Below, piece by piece: positions 19,396-30,786 of a stretch of DNA of 64,000 bases. The notes under the pieces are model-generated. The model saw nothing but the letters and a program-made list of their open reading frames with translations. It ran no database searches and had not been told where the DNA came from. This stretch comes from an uncultured Fidelibacterota bacterium. GTDB lineage: Bacteria > Fidelibacterota > Marinisomatia > Marinisomatales > UBA1611. Location of the stretch: positions 18,351 to 82,350 of the forward strand of contig CAJWLO010000004.1 of assembly GCA_913043235.1 (NCBI GenBank). The letters run 5' to 3'. A program made the translations under genes and the position numbers. Position 1 is the first letter of the stretch. Each line of letters opens with the position of its first letter.

Positions 19396-20642
19396 GTCAA
19401 ATCAGATCCATAAAGGGCACCCATGATATCCTGCCCAAAGAAAGCATTAATTGGCAAAGACTAGAACAAATTATGCATCAAGTCTGCAGGCAATTTGGCT
19501 ATCGGGAGATTCGCACACCGATATTTGAGGAAACACGGTTATTTACCCGTAGTGTTGGTGAAGAAACAGATATTGTTTCTAAGGAAATGTACAGTTGGGA
19601 AGATAAAGACGGATCCAGCCTCACTCTTCGCCCCGAACTAACAGCCTCTGTGGTCCGTTCCTATATTCAACATAATCTTGGAAACCATGCTCCCTCTCAA
19701 CGGCTATACTACCTAGGTCCCTTGTTTCGCAGGGAACGGCCGCAAAAGGGACGCCAGCGCCAATTTCACCAATTTGGGGTGGAAGCATTTGGCTCACTTC
19801 ATCCGGAACAGGATGCAGAGATTATTGCCCTTGCATGGCACATATTATCCGTATGCGGTTTAATCGCAAATACCAAGCTTCATTTAAACAGTATTGGTTC
19901 ATCTGATTGCCGCTCTGCGTACAAAGATGCATTGAAAGATTTTATTCGACCTAATCTGATGCAATTTTCAGAAACGAGCCAAAGGCGATTTGAAACCAAT
20001 CCACTTCGTATTTTAGATACAAAAGCAGACCATGAAAAAAAACTGCTAAATGGAGCACCAATAGTTTCAGATTATTTCACAGATGATGACAAAATCCATT
20101 TTGATTCCGTACAGCAATTTTTGAATGCCATGGATATACCTTTCTCTTTAAATCCCAAATTAGTTCGTGGTTTGGATTATTATTCCCGGACTATTTTTGA
20201 ATTCTCATCATCTGCTCTAGGTGCTCAGGATGCTCTCCTAGGAGGTGGCCGTTATGATCAGCTGGTAGAAACACTGGGTGGAAAACCAACTCCGGCCATA
20301 GGCTTTGCAGCAGGCATGGAACGAATTTTAATTGCCTTAGAATCCATTGAAAAGACCAAATCAGATCCTAATCTGGATATCTATTTTATTTGTCTGGAAG
20401 ACGATGGCTTACCCGTGGCATTATCATTATGCCAGCAATTGCGTAACGCTGGTAGGAATGTAGTTATGGATTCCCTGCGCCGAAGCATAAAAGCTCAACT
20501 GCGGGAAGCAAATAAATCCGGTGCCGGACATGTCTTGATCCTGGGCAATGATGAAATTGAATCAAATACTATCATCATGAAAGATTTGAAAAAAGGGGAG
20601 CAGATGACACTTCAACAGTCATCTCTAATTGAAAAATTATAA
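19392..20642 (+). CDS. hisS: histidyl-tRNA synthetase
   Basis: IRSIKGTHDILP, LRPELTASVVRSYI, LGGGRYDQLVETLGG; TTG start overlapping upstream stop. Confidence 0.95.
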   Translation: MSQIRSIKGTHDILPKESINWQRLEQIMHQVCRQFGYREIRTPIFEETRLFTRSVGEETDIVSKEMYSWEDKDGSSLTLRPELTASVVRSYIQHNLGNHAPSQRLYYLGPLFRRERPQKGRQRQFHQFGVEAFGSLHPEQDAEIIALAWHILSVCGLIANTKLHLNSIGSSDCRSAYKDALKDFIRPNLMQFSETSQRRFETNPLRILDTKADHEKKLLNGAPIVSDYFTDDDKIHFDSVQQFLNAMDIPFSLNPKLVRGLDYYSRTIFEFSSSALGAQDALLGGGRYDQLVETLGGKPTPAIGFAAGMERILIALESIEKTKSDPNLDIYFICLEDDGLPVALSLCQQLRNAGRNVVMDSLRRSIKAQLREANKSGAGHVLILGNDEIESNTIIMKDLKKGEQMTLQQSSLIEKL

Positions 20643-20646
20643 AAAT

Positions 20647-20676
20647 TTGACAAATTAAAATTTTTTGTCATATATT
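20647..20676 (+). promoter_or_regulatory. candidate sigma70-type promoter for topA
   Basis: TTGACA (20647-20652), 18-nt spacer, TATATT (20671-20676), upstream of topA ATG 20730. Confidence 0.5.
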
Positions 20677-20729
20677 TTTTACGCGAGTGTGAACAGTTCG
20701 TTTTAGATAATTAAACAGGAAAAATTATT

Positions 20730-23249
20730 ATGAGTCAGAGACCGTTATTGATCGTTGAGTCCCCTTCCAAGGCACGGACTATTGAACAATATCTGGGAGG
20801 TGATTACGAAGTAGCCGCCAGTGTGGGACACGTGAAAGACCTGCCTTCCAATGAATTAGGAGTTGATATTGAAAACAACTTTGAGATTCAACTGCACATC
20901 CTTCCAGACCGGAAAAAATTTATTTCTGATCTGAAAAAGAAAGCTAACGATGCGCCACGGGTATTGATCGCTACAGACCCAGACCGAGAAGGAGAAGCTA
21001 TCGCCAGTCACTTGGCTAATGAAGTAGATCAGAAAAAGATTGAACGTGTAGAGTTTACCGAGATCACCAAAAACGGTATCACTGAAGCCATGAAAGAGGT
21101 TCGCAGTATTGATAAAAACCTGGTGGATGCCCAAACAGCCCGACGAGTCATTGATCGGCTGGTCGGCTATAAGGTATCCCCTGTACTTTGGGCAACCCTG
21201 CAAAAAAATATGAATTTTGTCCAGGGTTCTCTTTCCGCAGGACGGGTACAGTCTGCTGCTGTGAAACTAATTATAGATCGCGATCGTCTGCGGGCTAAAT
21301 TTTTGAAAACAACTTATTTCGACCTGCTGGCGATGCTATTTAAAGATGAAAATGAACCCAACTTCAACGCTACCCTTTTTCGTGTAGATGATAAACGAAT
21401 CGCATCCAGCCAGGATTTTGAAGCATATACTGGTCGGTTAAGAAATAAAGATGCAATTCTACTGACTGATGTTCAGGCCAATGATCTAGTAAAAGAACTG
21501 AAAACCGGATCTTGGCAGGTTTCTAAAATTGAAGATAAGCCAAGAACATCTAATCCTAGACCACCATTCACCACGAGTACCCTGCAGCAGGAAGCTGCCC
21601 GTAAATTACGTATGTCAGCACGTCAAACTATGCGAAACGCCCAACAACTCTATGAAAATGGTTTTATTACCTATATGAGAACCGACTCTACCCATTTATC
21701 AGAGGAGGCCATTTCCGGTGCTAGACAGATTATTACTGGTCTCTATGGAGATGATTATTTACCTAGGGAAGCCAATCGCTACAAGACCCAAGTCCGCAAT
21801 GCCCAGGAAGCCCATGAAGCGATTCGTCCTGCCCATCGTCAGTTTCGTTCCGTAGACGAGGTTCAATCCATACTTGGGAAAGATATTGCAAAATTGTATG
21901 ACTTGATCTGGAAAAGAACCATTGCCAGTCAGATGCTGCCTGCAAAATTGAAGCAGACGGCAGTTACTATCCAGAACCAGAAGGCCGAATTCCGCGCTAA
22001 TGGCCAGGTAATTCTTTTCCCAGGCTACATGAGGGTCTATGTGGAAGGACGGGATAATCCAGAAGCAGACCTAGCCAACAAAGAAAGAATTCTTCCAGCC
22101 TTAGCGGAAGGTGACTTATTAACCTGCACTGAACTAGAGTCTCAATCCCACACCACCAAGCCCCCGGCAAGATTTACAGAAGCTTCACTGGTGAAAAACC
22201 TTGAAACTAATGGGATTGGTAGGCCTTCCACTTTTGCTTCAATCCTGGATACCATCGTTCGCCGTGGTTATATTGAACAGGAGAAGGGAAGACTTTCACC
22301 AACCTACCTAGGCCTAGCTGTAACCCAACTGTTGGAGAACCATTTTACCAACCTAGTAAATAATGAGTTTACAGCAAAGATGGAAGAAGGTTTGGATGAA
22401 ATTTCCCGTGGCGAACGGGAAAGCCTACCTTTTATGACTAATTTCTATTATGGTGGAGAACGGTTCGCTGGCCTTGAAAATATGCTGGATGAAAAAGTAG
22501 ATATTCCCAAAGCATGCACCATCGAAATACCAGAACCCATTAGGGGAACTACAGAAGGCCGTATCGGTCGCTACGGCCCTTATTTAAGGCGCGGGGATGA
22601 AACCAGATCCATTCCCGAAAAAATATATATCGGTGATCTAACCCTTGAAGCCATTGAAAAAATTTTCAGTGAAAAAGAACATATAGATGAACCTTTGGGG
22701 AAGGATTCAGATACAGGGGAATTCATCTGGATCAAAAAAGGACCCTACGGACACTACGTTCAGCTAGGCGAATCCAAAACAAGAAAATCTATTCCCAAGG
22801 GGACAATAGTTGCCGAAGTCACCCTTGAACTGGCCTTACAACTTCTCGCCCTGCCCCGCAAAGTTGGAATCCATCCAGAAACAGGAGAATCGATCACCGC
22901 AGATTATGGTCGCTATGGGCCATATATTAAATGTGGAAACCAGAATGCTAGCCTAAGGGGACCTGAAACTCCCCTAGATATAGGTGTTGAAAAATCTGTT
23001 GAACTTCTCGCCAACCGCAATAAAAAAAGTGCCGAACTAAGAAGTCTAGGTGAGCATCCGGAAACAGGAGAAACTCTGTCCGTAAAAGACGGCCGCTATG
23101 GGCCATATATTTCTGATGGGAAAGTAAATGCATCTTTGAAAAATGAACATGACCCCAACACCATCTCCCTGGAAACTGCCGTAGAACTCATCAACGTAAA
23201 ACGGGCAGCCCCAAAAAGAGCCAGAAAACGAAAGAAAAAGAAAAAATAA
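20730..23249 (+). CDS. topA: DNA topoisomerase I
   Basis: LLIVESPSKARTIEQYL, TDPDREGEAIASHL, YMRTDSTHLS; C-terminal TETGE..GRYGPY repeats and Lys-rich tail. Confidence 0.95.
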   Translation: MSQRPLLIVESPSKARTIEQYLGGDYEVAASVGHVKDLPSNELGVDIENNFEIQLHILPDRKKFISDLKKKANDAPRVLIATDPDREGEAIASHLANEVDQKKIERVEFTEITKNGITEAMKEVRSIDKNLVDAQTARRVIDRLVGYKVSPVLWATLQKNMNFVQGSLSAGRVQSAAVKLIIDRDRLRAKFLKTTYFDLLAMLFKDENEPNFNATLFRVDDKRIASSQDFEAYTGRLRNKDAILLTDVQANDLVKELKTGSWQVSKIEDKPRTSNPRPPFTTSTLQQEAARKLRMSARQTMRNAQQLYENGFITYMRTDSTHLSEEAISGARQIITGLYGDDYLPREANRYKTQVRNAQEAHEAIRPAHRQFRSVDEVQSILGKDIAKLYDLIWKRTIASQMLPAKLKQTAVTIQNQKAEFRANGQVILFPGYMRVYVEGRDNPEADLANKERILPALAEGDLLTCTELESQSHTTKPPARFTEASLVKNLETNGIGRPSTFASILDTIVRRGYIEQEKGRLSPTYLGLAVTQLLENHFTNLVNNEFTAKMEEGLDEISRGERESLPFMTNFYYGGERFAGLENMLDEKVDIPKACTIEIPEPIRGTTEGRIGRYGPYLRRGDETRSIPEKIYIGDLTLEAIEKIFSEKEHIDEPLGKDSDTGEFIWIKKGPYGHYVQLGESKTRKSIPKGTIVAEVTLELALQLLALPRKVGIHPETGESITADYGRYGPYIKCGNQNASLRGPETPLDIGVEKSVELLANRNKKSAELRSLGEHPETGETLSVKDGRYGPYISDGKVNASLKNEHDPNTISLETAVELINVKRAAPKRARKRKKKKK

Positions 23250-23423
23250 GGCTTTATTGATCTGATTCAACTTGATTTTAGCGACATCCTTGAAATCAGT
23301 ATTATTGCACTATATTTAACATCCCCCAAAAACCCTTCTCCAGCGGTAATTTCTACCTTATTTGGTATTCTATGGATGAAAAATTAGTAAGAGAACTATA
23401 TTTGACGGATTAGGTAATTTCCC

Positions 23424-23456
23424 AACCTGATATTCACCTAGGCAGGTTTTTTTCTT
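23424..23456 (+). terminator. possible terminator-like hairpin in topA-glyS intergenic region
   Basis: AACCTG...CAGGTT followed by TTTTTT; short stem. Confidence 0.35.
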
Positions 23457-23511
23457 TTTGAATCACACTTCGCCAAGTTCAGAAAAAAGGTGAATTTCTC
23501 AAAGTTTCGTT

Positions 23512-24834
23512 ATGAACAACACAATTGAAAATATTGTTTCTCTGTGTAAACGCAGAGGTTTTGTCTTCCAAAGCTCGGATATCTACGGCGGATTTTCTGC
23601 TGTTTATGACTACGGTCCTCTGGGCATCGAACTAAAAAATAGCATTGCCAAGCTTTGGTGGAAAGAAATGACCCAAGTCCATGAAAATATCGTTGGGCTT
23701 GATAGCGGTATCCTGATGCACCCCAAGATCTGGGAAGCCTCAGGTCACATAGGTGCTTTCCATGACCCATTGGTAGACTGCAAACAGTGCAAAGCCCGCT
23801 TTCGCGCTGATGACTTGACCGAAAAACCGGAAGGGTTAAACTGGCAGGTAATTAAATGCCCTAAATGTGGCACAACAGGAAATCTTACTGATCCCCGTCA
23901 GTTCAACCTCATGTTTAAGACCCATACAGGACCTGTAGAAGAATCTGGTACGGAAGCTTACCTGCGGCCCGAAACAGCACAGGGAATTTATGTGAATTAT
24001 CAATTAGTCCAAGTAGCAATGCGGCTGAAAGTCCCTTTCGGTATTGCCCAAATTGGTAAGGCATTCCGTAATGAGATTATAGCTCGCAATTTTATTTTCC
24101 GGACTCGGGAATTCGAGCAAATGGAAATGCAGTATTTTGTAAAGCCGGGCACTGATGATGATCTACTTAAGGAATGGAAAGAAAAACGGTTCCAGTTTTA
24201 CCCCAATATTTTGGGCCTGAATGAAGCGAAAATCCGTTATCACCAACACGGTAAAAATGAATTGGCTCACTATGCCAAGGAAGCCTGGGATATCGAATAT
24301 AAATTTCCCTTTGGTTGGTCCGAGATCGAAGGTATTCATAATCGCACCGATTTTGATCTTTCCCGTCATCAGGAGTTTTCCGGAAAAAACTTGGCGTATT
24401 TTGACCAGCCCAATAATGAACGTTTTTTGCCATTTATTATAGAAACATCCGCCGGTCTGAATCGCACGCTATTAGCCGTCCTTGTCGATGCTTACTGGGA
24501 AGATAAAAAAAATGATCGTGTGGTCATGCGTTTAAATCCGCGTTTAGCGCCGGTAAAAGCAGTGATTTGTCCACTTGTGAAAAAAGGTGGTCTACCTGAA
24601 AAGGCTCGAGAAATTGTTGACATCTTAAAACCTCATTTTAAAGTTCTCTATGATCAGCAAGGATCTATCGGTAAACGGTATTACCGACAGGATGAAGCCG
24701 GAACGCCTTTTGGAATCACAGTAGACCACCAAACAAAAGAAGATAATACCGTAACCCTGCGACACCGTGATACGCAACAGCAGGACCGGCTATCAATCGA
24801 TCAGCTTTTGCCTATTATCCAGAAAAGTATATAA
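23512..24834 (+). CDS. glyS: glycyl-tRNA synthetase (dimeric type)
   Basis: LCKRRGFVFQSSDIYGGFSAVYDYGPLG, LRPETAQGIYVNY, FRNEIIARNFIFRTREFEQMEMQYF. Confidence 0.95.
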   Translation: MNNTIENIVSLCKRRGFVFQSSDIYGGFSAVYDYGPLGIELKNSIAKLWWKEMTQVHENIVGLDSGILMHPKIWEASGHIGAFHDPLVDCKQCKARFRADDLTEKPEGLNWQVIKCPKCGTTGNLTDPRQFNLMFKTHTGPVEESGTEAYLRPETAQGIYVNYQLVQVAMRLKVPFGIAQIGKAFRNEIIARNFIFRTREFEQMEMQYFVKPGTDDDLLKEWKEKRFQFYPNILGLNEAKIRYHQHGKNELAHYAKEAWDIEYKFPFGWSEIEGIHNRTDFDLSRHQEFSGKNLAYFDQPNNERFLPFIIETSAGLNRTLLAVLVDAYWEDKKNDRVVMRLNPRLAPVKAVICPLVKKGGLPEKAREIVDILKPHFKVLYDQQGSIGKRYYRQDEAGTPFGITVDHQTKEDNTVTLRHRDTQQQDRLSIDQLLPIIQKSI

Positions 24835-24887
24835 TATAAAAATGGATATTCCCTTTAAATGGAATTCGCTTTAGTTAATTTATATCC

Positions 24888-26180
24888 ATGAAAAAACTCC
24901 CACTCCATTGGCAAATTATTATCGGGCTGATTTTAGGCCTGATTTATGGGATCATTGCTGCCAATAGTGGTTGGCGCACTTTTACAACTGAATGGATCTC
25001 CCCCTTTGGGATAATATTTATAAACCTGTTGAAATTGATTGCTGTCCCGCTGGTGCTGTCTTCATTAATCACCGGTGTGGCATCCTTATCCGATTTAAAA
25101 AAACTTAGCCGTATCGGTGGGAAAACCATTGCAATTTACGTTGGCACTACAACAGTGGCCGTGACTATCGGTCTGGTTTCCGTGAATATAATTCAGCCAG
25201 GAAGAAAAGTACCAGATCAAATGAAGGCTGAGCTGCAGGAAACCTACGAGAAAGACGCTGCATTAAAATCAGGATCAGCACAAAATATAAAAACCCGGGG
25301 GCCGCTCCAGCCAATTGTTGATATGGTCCCCAGTAACTTTTTTTCATCAGCTTCCAGTAATCGTAATATGCTTCAGGTCGTTTTTGTGGCCTTATTCTTA
25401 GGTATCGGACTCATTCAGATACCAAAAGATAAAGGAAAACCTGTTTTGGATTTTTTTGAGGGTTTAAATGAGGTGGTGATCAAACTTGTAGATTTGATTA
25501 TGATTATGGCTCCAATAGGTGTTTTTGCTTTGATTGCTCAAACAATGAATAAAGTTGTAGGGGATGACCTATCGCAGGTCATGGAATTACTGAGCGCTCT
25601 TGGCTATTACATGCTTGCTGTGATTATAGGCTTAATTGCGCATGGAGCCATCACTTACACTGGATTGCTAATAACCATTACAAAAATGCCATTGAAATTA
25701 TTTTACAAAGGAATAGCACCGGCACAACTGCTTGCTTTTTCAACCAGTTCCAGCGGCGCCACATTACCGGTAACAATGGAGTGTTGTGAAGATAAGTTGG
25801 GTGTATCTGAAGAAGTATCCTCATTTGTACTTCCCCTCGGTGCTACTGTCAATATGGATGGAACAGCCCTATATCAGGCGGTTGCTGCTGTGTTTATTGC
25901 TCAAACTCTTGGAATGAATCTGGATTTAAGTTCTCAATTAACTATTATTCTAACGGCTGTTCTTGCATCAATTGGTACTGCTGCAGTTCCAGGTGCCGGC
26001 ATCATCATGCTGGTGATTATTTTAGAAGCCGTAGGAGTTCCCAGTGCAGGGATTGCTCTCATTTTAGGTGTTGACAGAATCCTGGATATGATGCGAACCG
26101 TTATTAATATAACAGGAGATGCATCTGTGGCCGTAATTGTCGCCAGTTCAGAAGATCAACTAATTATTCCTAAAAAATAA
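24888..26180 (+). CDS. dicarboxylate/amino acid:cation symporter (DAACS)
   Basis: FSTSSSGATLPVTMECCE, LPLGATVNMDGTALYQAVAAVFIAQ. Confidence 0.92.
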   Translation: MKKLPLHWQIIIGLILGLIYGIIAANSGWRTFTTEWISPFGIIFINLLKLIAVPLVLSSLITGVASLSDLKKLSRIGGKTIAIYVGTTTVAVTIGLVSVNIIQPGRKVPDQMKAELQETYEKDAALKSGSAQNIKTRGPLQPIVDMVPSNFFSSASSNRNMLQVVFVALFLGIGLIQIPKDKGKPVLDFFEGLNEVVIKLVDLIMIMAPIGVFALIAQTMNKVVGDDLSQVMELLSALGYYMLAVIIGLIAHGAITYTGLLITITKMPLKLFYKGIAPAQLLAFSTSSSGATLPVTMECCEDKLGVSEEVSSFVLPLGATVNMDGTALYQAVAAVFIAQTLGMNLDLSSQLTIILTAVLASIGTAAVPGAGIIMLVIILEAVGVPSAGIALILGVDRILDMMRTVINITGDASVAVIVASSEDQLIIPKK

Positions 26181-26234
26181 TTTATTTAAGCATAGCGCAA
26201 GTGACTTTTTGAATATAATGGTGAAATAATTAAT

Positions 26235-27707
26235 ATGTCCGTTCGGCAAAAAACTGGGATCATATTGGGTTTATTTGTTTTTGTAATACTTTTACTTATC
26301 CCAGTGCCAGATGACATGAATCCCAAAGCCATGAGAGCCATAGCCGTTTCGATGCTGATGGCTATATTCTGGGTTACAGAAGCAATCTCAATATTCTCTA
26401 CCGCATTTATTCCTATTGCTCTATTCCCATTAATGGGTGTATTAAATGCGAATCATATTGTTTTGCTGCTTCTAGGAGCTTTCCTAGTAGCCAAAGCGAT
26501 CGAAACAAATAATTTGCATAAACGGATTGCTCTTTTCACCATACTATTGATTGGTACAAACAGGCAGCATATCATTTTGAGTTTTATGATTGCTACAGCA
26601 TTTTTATCCATGTGGACTTCCAATAACTCAACCACATTAATGATACTGCCTATCGGCCTAGCCATCATCCAAAGGGAACACGCCTTGGGTGTAAAAGATG
26701 CAGCATTCGGCAGTGCATTAATGCTTTCAATTGCCTATTCAGCAAGTATAGGAGGAACTGGCACCCTAGTGGGTACACCTCCAAACCTTTTATTTGTAAG
26801 TACCATGAAAGAAATATACCCAGATTCTCCAGACATCGTTTTTATTGATTGGCTAAAGATTGGTTTACCATTTGTAGCTGTATTTTTACCCATAGCATGG
26901 TTTTTTATCATCAAATATTTCAAAGTGAATGGTCCTCTTCATGGCTCTGATGACATCATTGAAAACGAGTACCATGAATTAGGTCTTATGTCCGTTGCTG
27001 AAAAGCGAGTCCTAGTAATCTGCATATGCTATGCCCTTGGGTTTATTTTTCGTAGAGATATGCAGATTGGTGATCTAACCATTCCAGGCTGGTCAGATAT
27101 TTTAGGTGTACATATGTTCGTTAAAGATTCTACAGTAGCATTTTTAGCAGCAACATTAATATTTCTGTTGCCCAATGGATATTCCAATGGGAACGTTAGG
27201 AAAAACAAGTTGCTTGAATGGGATGATGCCAAAACAATCCCGTGGGGTATTGCCATGCTGATCGGTGGCGGTCTGGCTATTGCAGCAGCCTTTCGAGAAT
27301 CAGGTCTCATTGTCTGGATAGGCTCAAATCTGGAATTGAGTGGAATCTCCGTATTTCTTATTTTACTGCTCGCAGTAACCAGCATGGTTTTACTTACAGA
27401 AATAAATTCAAATACAGCCTCAACGGCAGTATTTCTTCCTGTATTAGCCGGTGTATCAAACGCCGGTCACTTTCATCCATATTTATTAATGGTGCCAGCA
27501 ACTATAGCAGCTTCTTGTGCATTTATGCTTCCTTCCGGTACAGGCCCCAACGCCAGTATACTCGCTAGTGGTGAGGTGACGATCCCCGAAATGGCAAAGT
27601 GCGGTTTCTGGCTGAATATATTTGCAATAATAGTAATTGTGAATCTCCTGTATTTTATAATCATACCAACTTTTGAGATTAATGGTACAGCACCGAATTG
27701 GATGTGA
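26235..27707 (+). CDS. DASS/SLC13-family Na+/carboxylate symporter
   Basis: TAFLSMWTSNNSTTLMILPIGLA, GGTGTLVGTPPNLLF, TEINSNTASTAVFLPVLAGV. Confidence 0.9.
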   Translation: MSVRQKTGIILGLFVFVILLLIPVPDDMNPKAMRAIAVSMLMAIFWVTEAISIFSTAFIPIALFPLMGVLNANHIVLLLLGAFLVAKAIETNNLHKRIALFTILLIGTNRQHIILSFMIATAFLSMWTSNNSTTLMILPIGLAIIQREHALGVKDAAFGSALMLSIAYSASIGGTGTLVGTPPNLLFVSTMKEIYPDSPDIVFIDWLKIGLPFVAVFLPIAWFFIIKYFKVNGPLHGSDDIIENEYHELGLMSVAEKRVLVICICYALGFIFRRDMQIGDLTIPGWSDILGVHMFVKDSTVAFLAATLIFLLPNGYSNGNVRKNKLLEWDDAKTIPWGIAMLIGGGLAIAAAFRESGLIVWIGSNLELSGISVFLILLLAVTSMVLLTEINSNTASTAVFLPVLAGVSNAGHFHPYLLMVPATIAASCAFMLPSGTGPNASILASGEVTIPEMAKCGFWLNIFAIIVIVNLLYFIIIPTFEINGTAPNWM

Positions 27708-27795
27708 TAATAACTAATAGCGGTGGAGAAACATTATTTATAAGATAGTATGCATTGTTATTTTTTATCTTGAAATCTTTAAGCAATAATAATAA

Positions 27796-29016
27796 ATGAA
27801 TCGACCTCTAGATGGTATTCGTATAGTGGCTTTAGAACAATATATGAGTGGTCCTTATTGTTCTATGCTCTTGGCCGATGCCGGCGCAGAAGTAATTAAA
27901 ATCGAACGACCGGGTACAGGCGATCCGCGGCGTTCGATCCCTCCCTTCGCCAAAAAAGGCGAGAACAAAAAGGCCGGCGGTTTCATGGCCTATAACCGAA
28001 ACAAGAAAAGCCTTGCATTGAATATTCGATCTGATTGCGGGAAAAAAGTGTTTTTAGACCTTGTAGAAAAAACCGATGTGGTGGTTGAAAACCTACGTCC
28101 CGGAAGCGTAGATAAAATGGGGATAGGCTATGATATCCTTAAAAACATCAATCCAAAATTGATCTACGCCGCCATATCAGGATTTGGTAGACTTGATGGA
28201 TATAAAGGTCCCGATTCTCACCGTCCGGCCTTTGATATTGTAGCCGAGGCTATGAGCGGCATTATGAACCTAGTGGGATATGATGATAAACCACCCAGCT
28301 GGACAATTTATGGTATGGCTGATCTTTACAGTGGCCTCTGTACAGCCTATGGCATTATGCAGGCCCTTTTCATGAGAGAGCGGACAGGCAAAGGTCAATT
28401 CGTGGACAGTTCTATGCTAGACAATATGATATCTTTGAATGAACGTATGGTTATGCTTTATTCCATTACCGGTGTGGAACCTCGACGCGGCCAACTGAAA
28501 CATATATTCCCTCGTGGAGCTTTTCCTTGTCAGGATGGCTATATTGCACTGAATGTCCCTGATGATTTAGTATGGGCTAAGCTTTGCAAAATGCTGGAAA
28601 GGGAAGATTTAATTCAAGATAATAAAAGTAAAACTGGGACAGCTCGCGCCTCCAATTCTGATATATTAATCCCGATTATTGAAAACTGGATGATGGAACG
28701 AACAAGAGATGAAGTTGAAAATATTTTAAACAAAAATGGGATACCCGTAGGACCTGTGTATACAGCAAAAGATGTTTTTGAATCAAAACAGGTCCAAGCG
28801 CGAAATAATCTGTTGAGCATTGATGACCCCCTAGTAGGAAACCACCAGTTTGCCCGCACACCAATCCATTTATCAACAGCCCCGGAGATTCCTGCCAAAC
28901 CTGCACCAGAATTGGGCCAGAACACAGAAGAAATACTATCAACACTATTAAACTACGATGATGAACAGATTAATAAATTAGAAAAAAATGAAATTATCCA
29001 AATTTATCAAGATTAG
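27796..29016 (+). CDS. CaiB/BaiF family CoA-transferase
   Basis: PLDGIRIVALEQYMSGPYCSMLLADAGAEVIKIERPGTGDPRR; NRNKKSLALNIRSDCGKKVFLDLVEKTDVVVENLRPG. Confidence 0.92.
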   Translation: MNRPLDGIRIVALEQYMSGPYCSMLLADAGAEVIKIERPGTGDPRRSIPPFAKKGENKKAGGFMAYNRNKKSLALNIRSDCGKKVFLDLVEKTDVVVENLRPGSVDKMGIGYDILKNINPKLIYAAISGFGRLDGYKGPDSHRPAFDIVAEAMSGIMNLVGYDDKPPSWTIYGMADLYSGLCTAYGIMQALFMRERTGKGQFVDSSMLDNMISLNERMVMLYSITGVEPRRGQLKHIFPRGAFPCQDGYIALNVPDDLVWAKLCKMLEREDLIQDNKSKTGTARASNSDILIPIIENWMMERTRDEVENILNKNGIPVGPVYTAKDVFESKQVQARNNLLSIDDPLVGNHQFARTPIHLSTAPEIPAKPAPELGQNTEEILSTLLNYDDEQINKLEKNEIIQIYQD

Positions 29017-30694
29017 CGCTTCTATTATTTTAACTCATTCCATATTGGTTTTCCCCGCCAGTTCTGATCCCGTATTCAGTAAAAATGGCATGGTGGTCTC
29101 TACTAGCCGCCAGGCTTCTGAAGCCGGGATAGAAATTCTAAAAAAAGGTGGTAATGCTGTTGATGCTGCAGTAACTATCGGTTTTGTATTAGCGGTTACT
29201 TCATCTTCAAATGGGAATATTGGTGGTGGTGGTTTCATGGTTGGGGCAATGTCTGATAATACTATGTTTACATTAGATTACCGGGAAAAAGCACCTTTAG
29301 CCGCTCACCAAGACATGTACCTTGATCCAGATGGAAACATAGTTGAAGGCATGTCTCTCTATAGTCGTGCAGCCTGTGGTGTTCCAGGAAGTGTGGATGG
29401 CTTATTAAAAGCTCTGAGAGATCATGGATCAGGAAATATCAGTCGTCGACAAGTCCTGGCTCCTGCTATTCGACTGGCTTTAAAAGGATATCATCTCTCT
29501 CATTATGAAGCAACAAGATTAAATAATAACCAGGATCTTTTTGAGATGAATGAAGCGGCGGCAAAAATATTTGTTCGAAAAGATGAACGCCTCTGGCAGG
29601 CAGGAGATCGATTGGTCCAGCTAGAACTGGCTAATACCTTGAAACGAATCAGTAAGCTTGGAAGGGACGGGTTTTATAAAGGACATGTCGCTGATTTAAT
29701 TGTAGCTGAAATGAAACGTGGGAACGGTCTTATTTCTTATAAAGACCTGGAAAATTATTCATCTGTGTATCGTACACCTATAACTGGTACATTCCATGAA
29801 TATGGTATTTTATCCATGGGACCTCCAAGCTCTGGAGGAGCTTTATTGGTCAATATGATGAACATGCTGGAAAATTATACCTTAGATACCTTAGGTTGGA
29901 ACTCTTCTGATTACGTGCATCTGCTAACAGAGATAGAGCGTCGGGCATATGCAGATAGGGCAGAACATTTTGGTGATCCAGATTATTGGGCAGTACCATT
30001 AGATATGCTCACTTCCAAGACCTATGCTGCATCCCGGTCAAAGGACATATCCATGAATAAGGCCACACTCAGCTCCACAATATCTGCCAGTGAACCTTTC
30101 AGCAATGAGAGCAGGGAAACTACTCATTATTCTGTGGTAGATAAGGATGGGAATGCTGTCAGTGTCACCACAACCATAAACTTGAGTTACGGAGGCGGGC
30201 ATCTTGTAGCTGGTGCAGGTTTTTTCTTAAATAATGAAATGGATGATTTTTCATCCAAACCTGGTGTGCCGAATGCATTCGAACTTGTGGGAAATAAAGC
30301 TAATTCCATTCAATCAGGAAAACGCCCTCTAAGCTCTATGACTCCGACTATAGTTTTAAAAGACAAAAAACCATACCTTGTTATTGGATCTCCTGGAGGA
30401 TCAACCATCATTACCACAACCATGCAAGTGATTTTAAATGTGGTCATATTCAGAATGGATATAAAAGAAGCTGTTTCTTCTCCACGGTTTCATTCTCAAT
30501 GGCTACCGGATGTAATTATGATGGAACCTCGAGGATTATCAAAGGATGTGATAAAAAATCTTACATCAAGGGGTCATACTTTAATCCCTTATCGCTGGGG
30601 GTATATTGGCGAGGCCAATGGAATTCTTATTGATAAAAATGGATTCTATGGCGGCGGGGATAGCCGAGGGGAAACAAGTTCCGTAGGATATTAG
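28988..30694 (+). CDS. ggt: gamma-glutamyltransferase
   Basis: GGNAVDAAVTIGFVLAVTSSSNGNIGGGGFM; TTHYSVVDKDGNAVSVTTTINLSYG; GKRPLSSMTPTIV. Confidence 0.93.
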   Translation: MKLSKFIKISASIILTHSILVFPASSDPVFSKNGMVVSTSRQASEAGIEILKKGGNAVDAAVTIGFVLAVTSSSNGNIGGGGFMVGAMSDNTMFTLDYREKAPLAAHQDMYLDPDGNIVEGMSLYSRAACGVPGSVDGLLKALRDHGSGNISRRQVLAPAIRLALKGYHLSHYEATRLNNNQDLFEMNEAAAKIFVRKDERLWQAGDRLVQLELANTLKRISKLGRDGFYKGHVADLIVAEMKRGNGLISYKDLENYSSVYRTPITGTFHEYGILSMGPPSSGGALLVNMMNMLENYTLDTLGWNSSDYVHLLTEIERRAYADRAEHFGDPDYWAVPLDMLTSKTYAASRSKDISMNKATLSSTISASEPFSNESRETTHYSVVDKDGNAVSVTTTINLSYGGGHLVAGAGFFLNNEMDDFSSKPGVPNAFELVGNKANSIQSGKRPLSSMTPTIVLKDKKPYLVIGSPGGSTIITTTMQVILNVVIFRMDIKEAVSSPRFHSQWLPDVIMMEPRGLSKDVIKNLTSRGHTLIPYRWGYIGEANGILIDKNGFYGGGDSRGETSSVGY

Positions 30695-30786
30695 CCTATA
30701 ATAAAATTCACTACCCCGAGTAATTCATTGATTATAAATAAATTAAACAAATAGTCTACTTTTCCTTTAAAAAGGGAAATATTTTC

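Noticed and set aside
24163-24442. Three overlapping ORFs inside glyS
   Set aside because: Alternative-frame shadows of a well-supported glycyl-tRNA synthetase.
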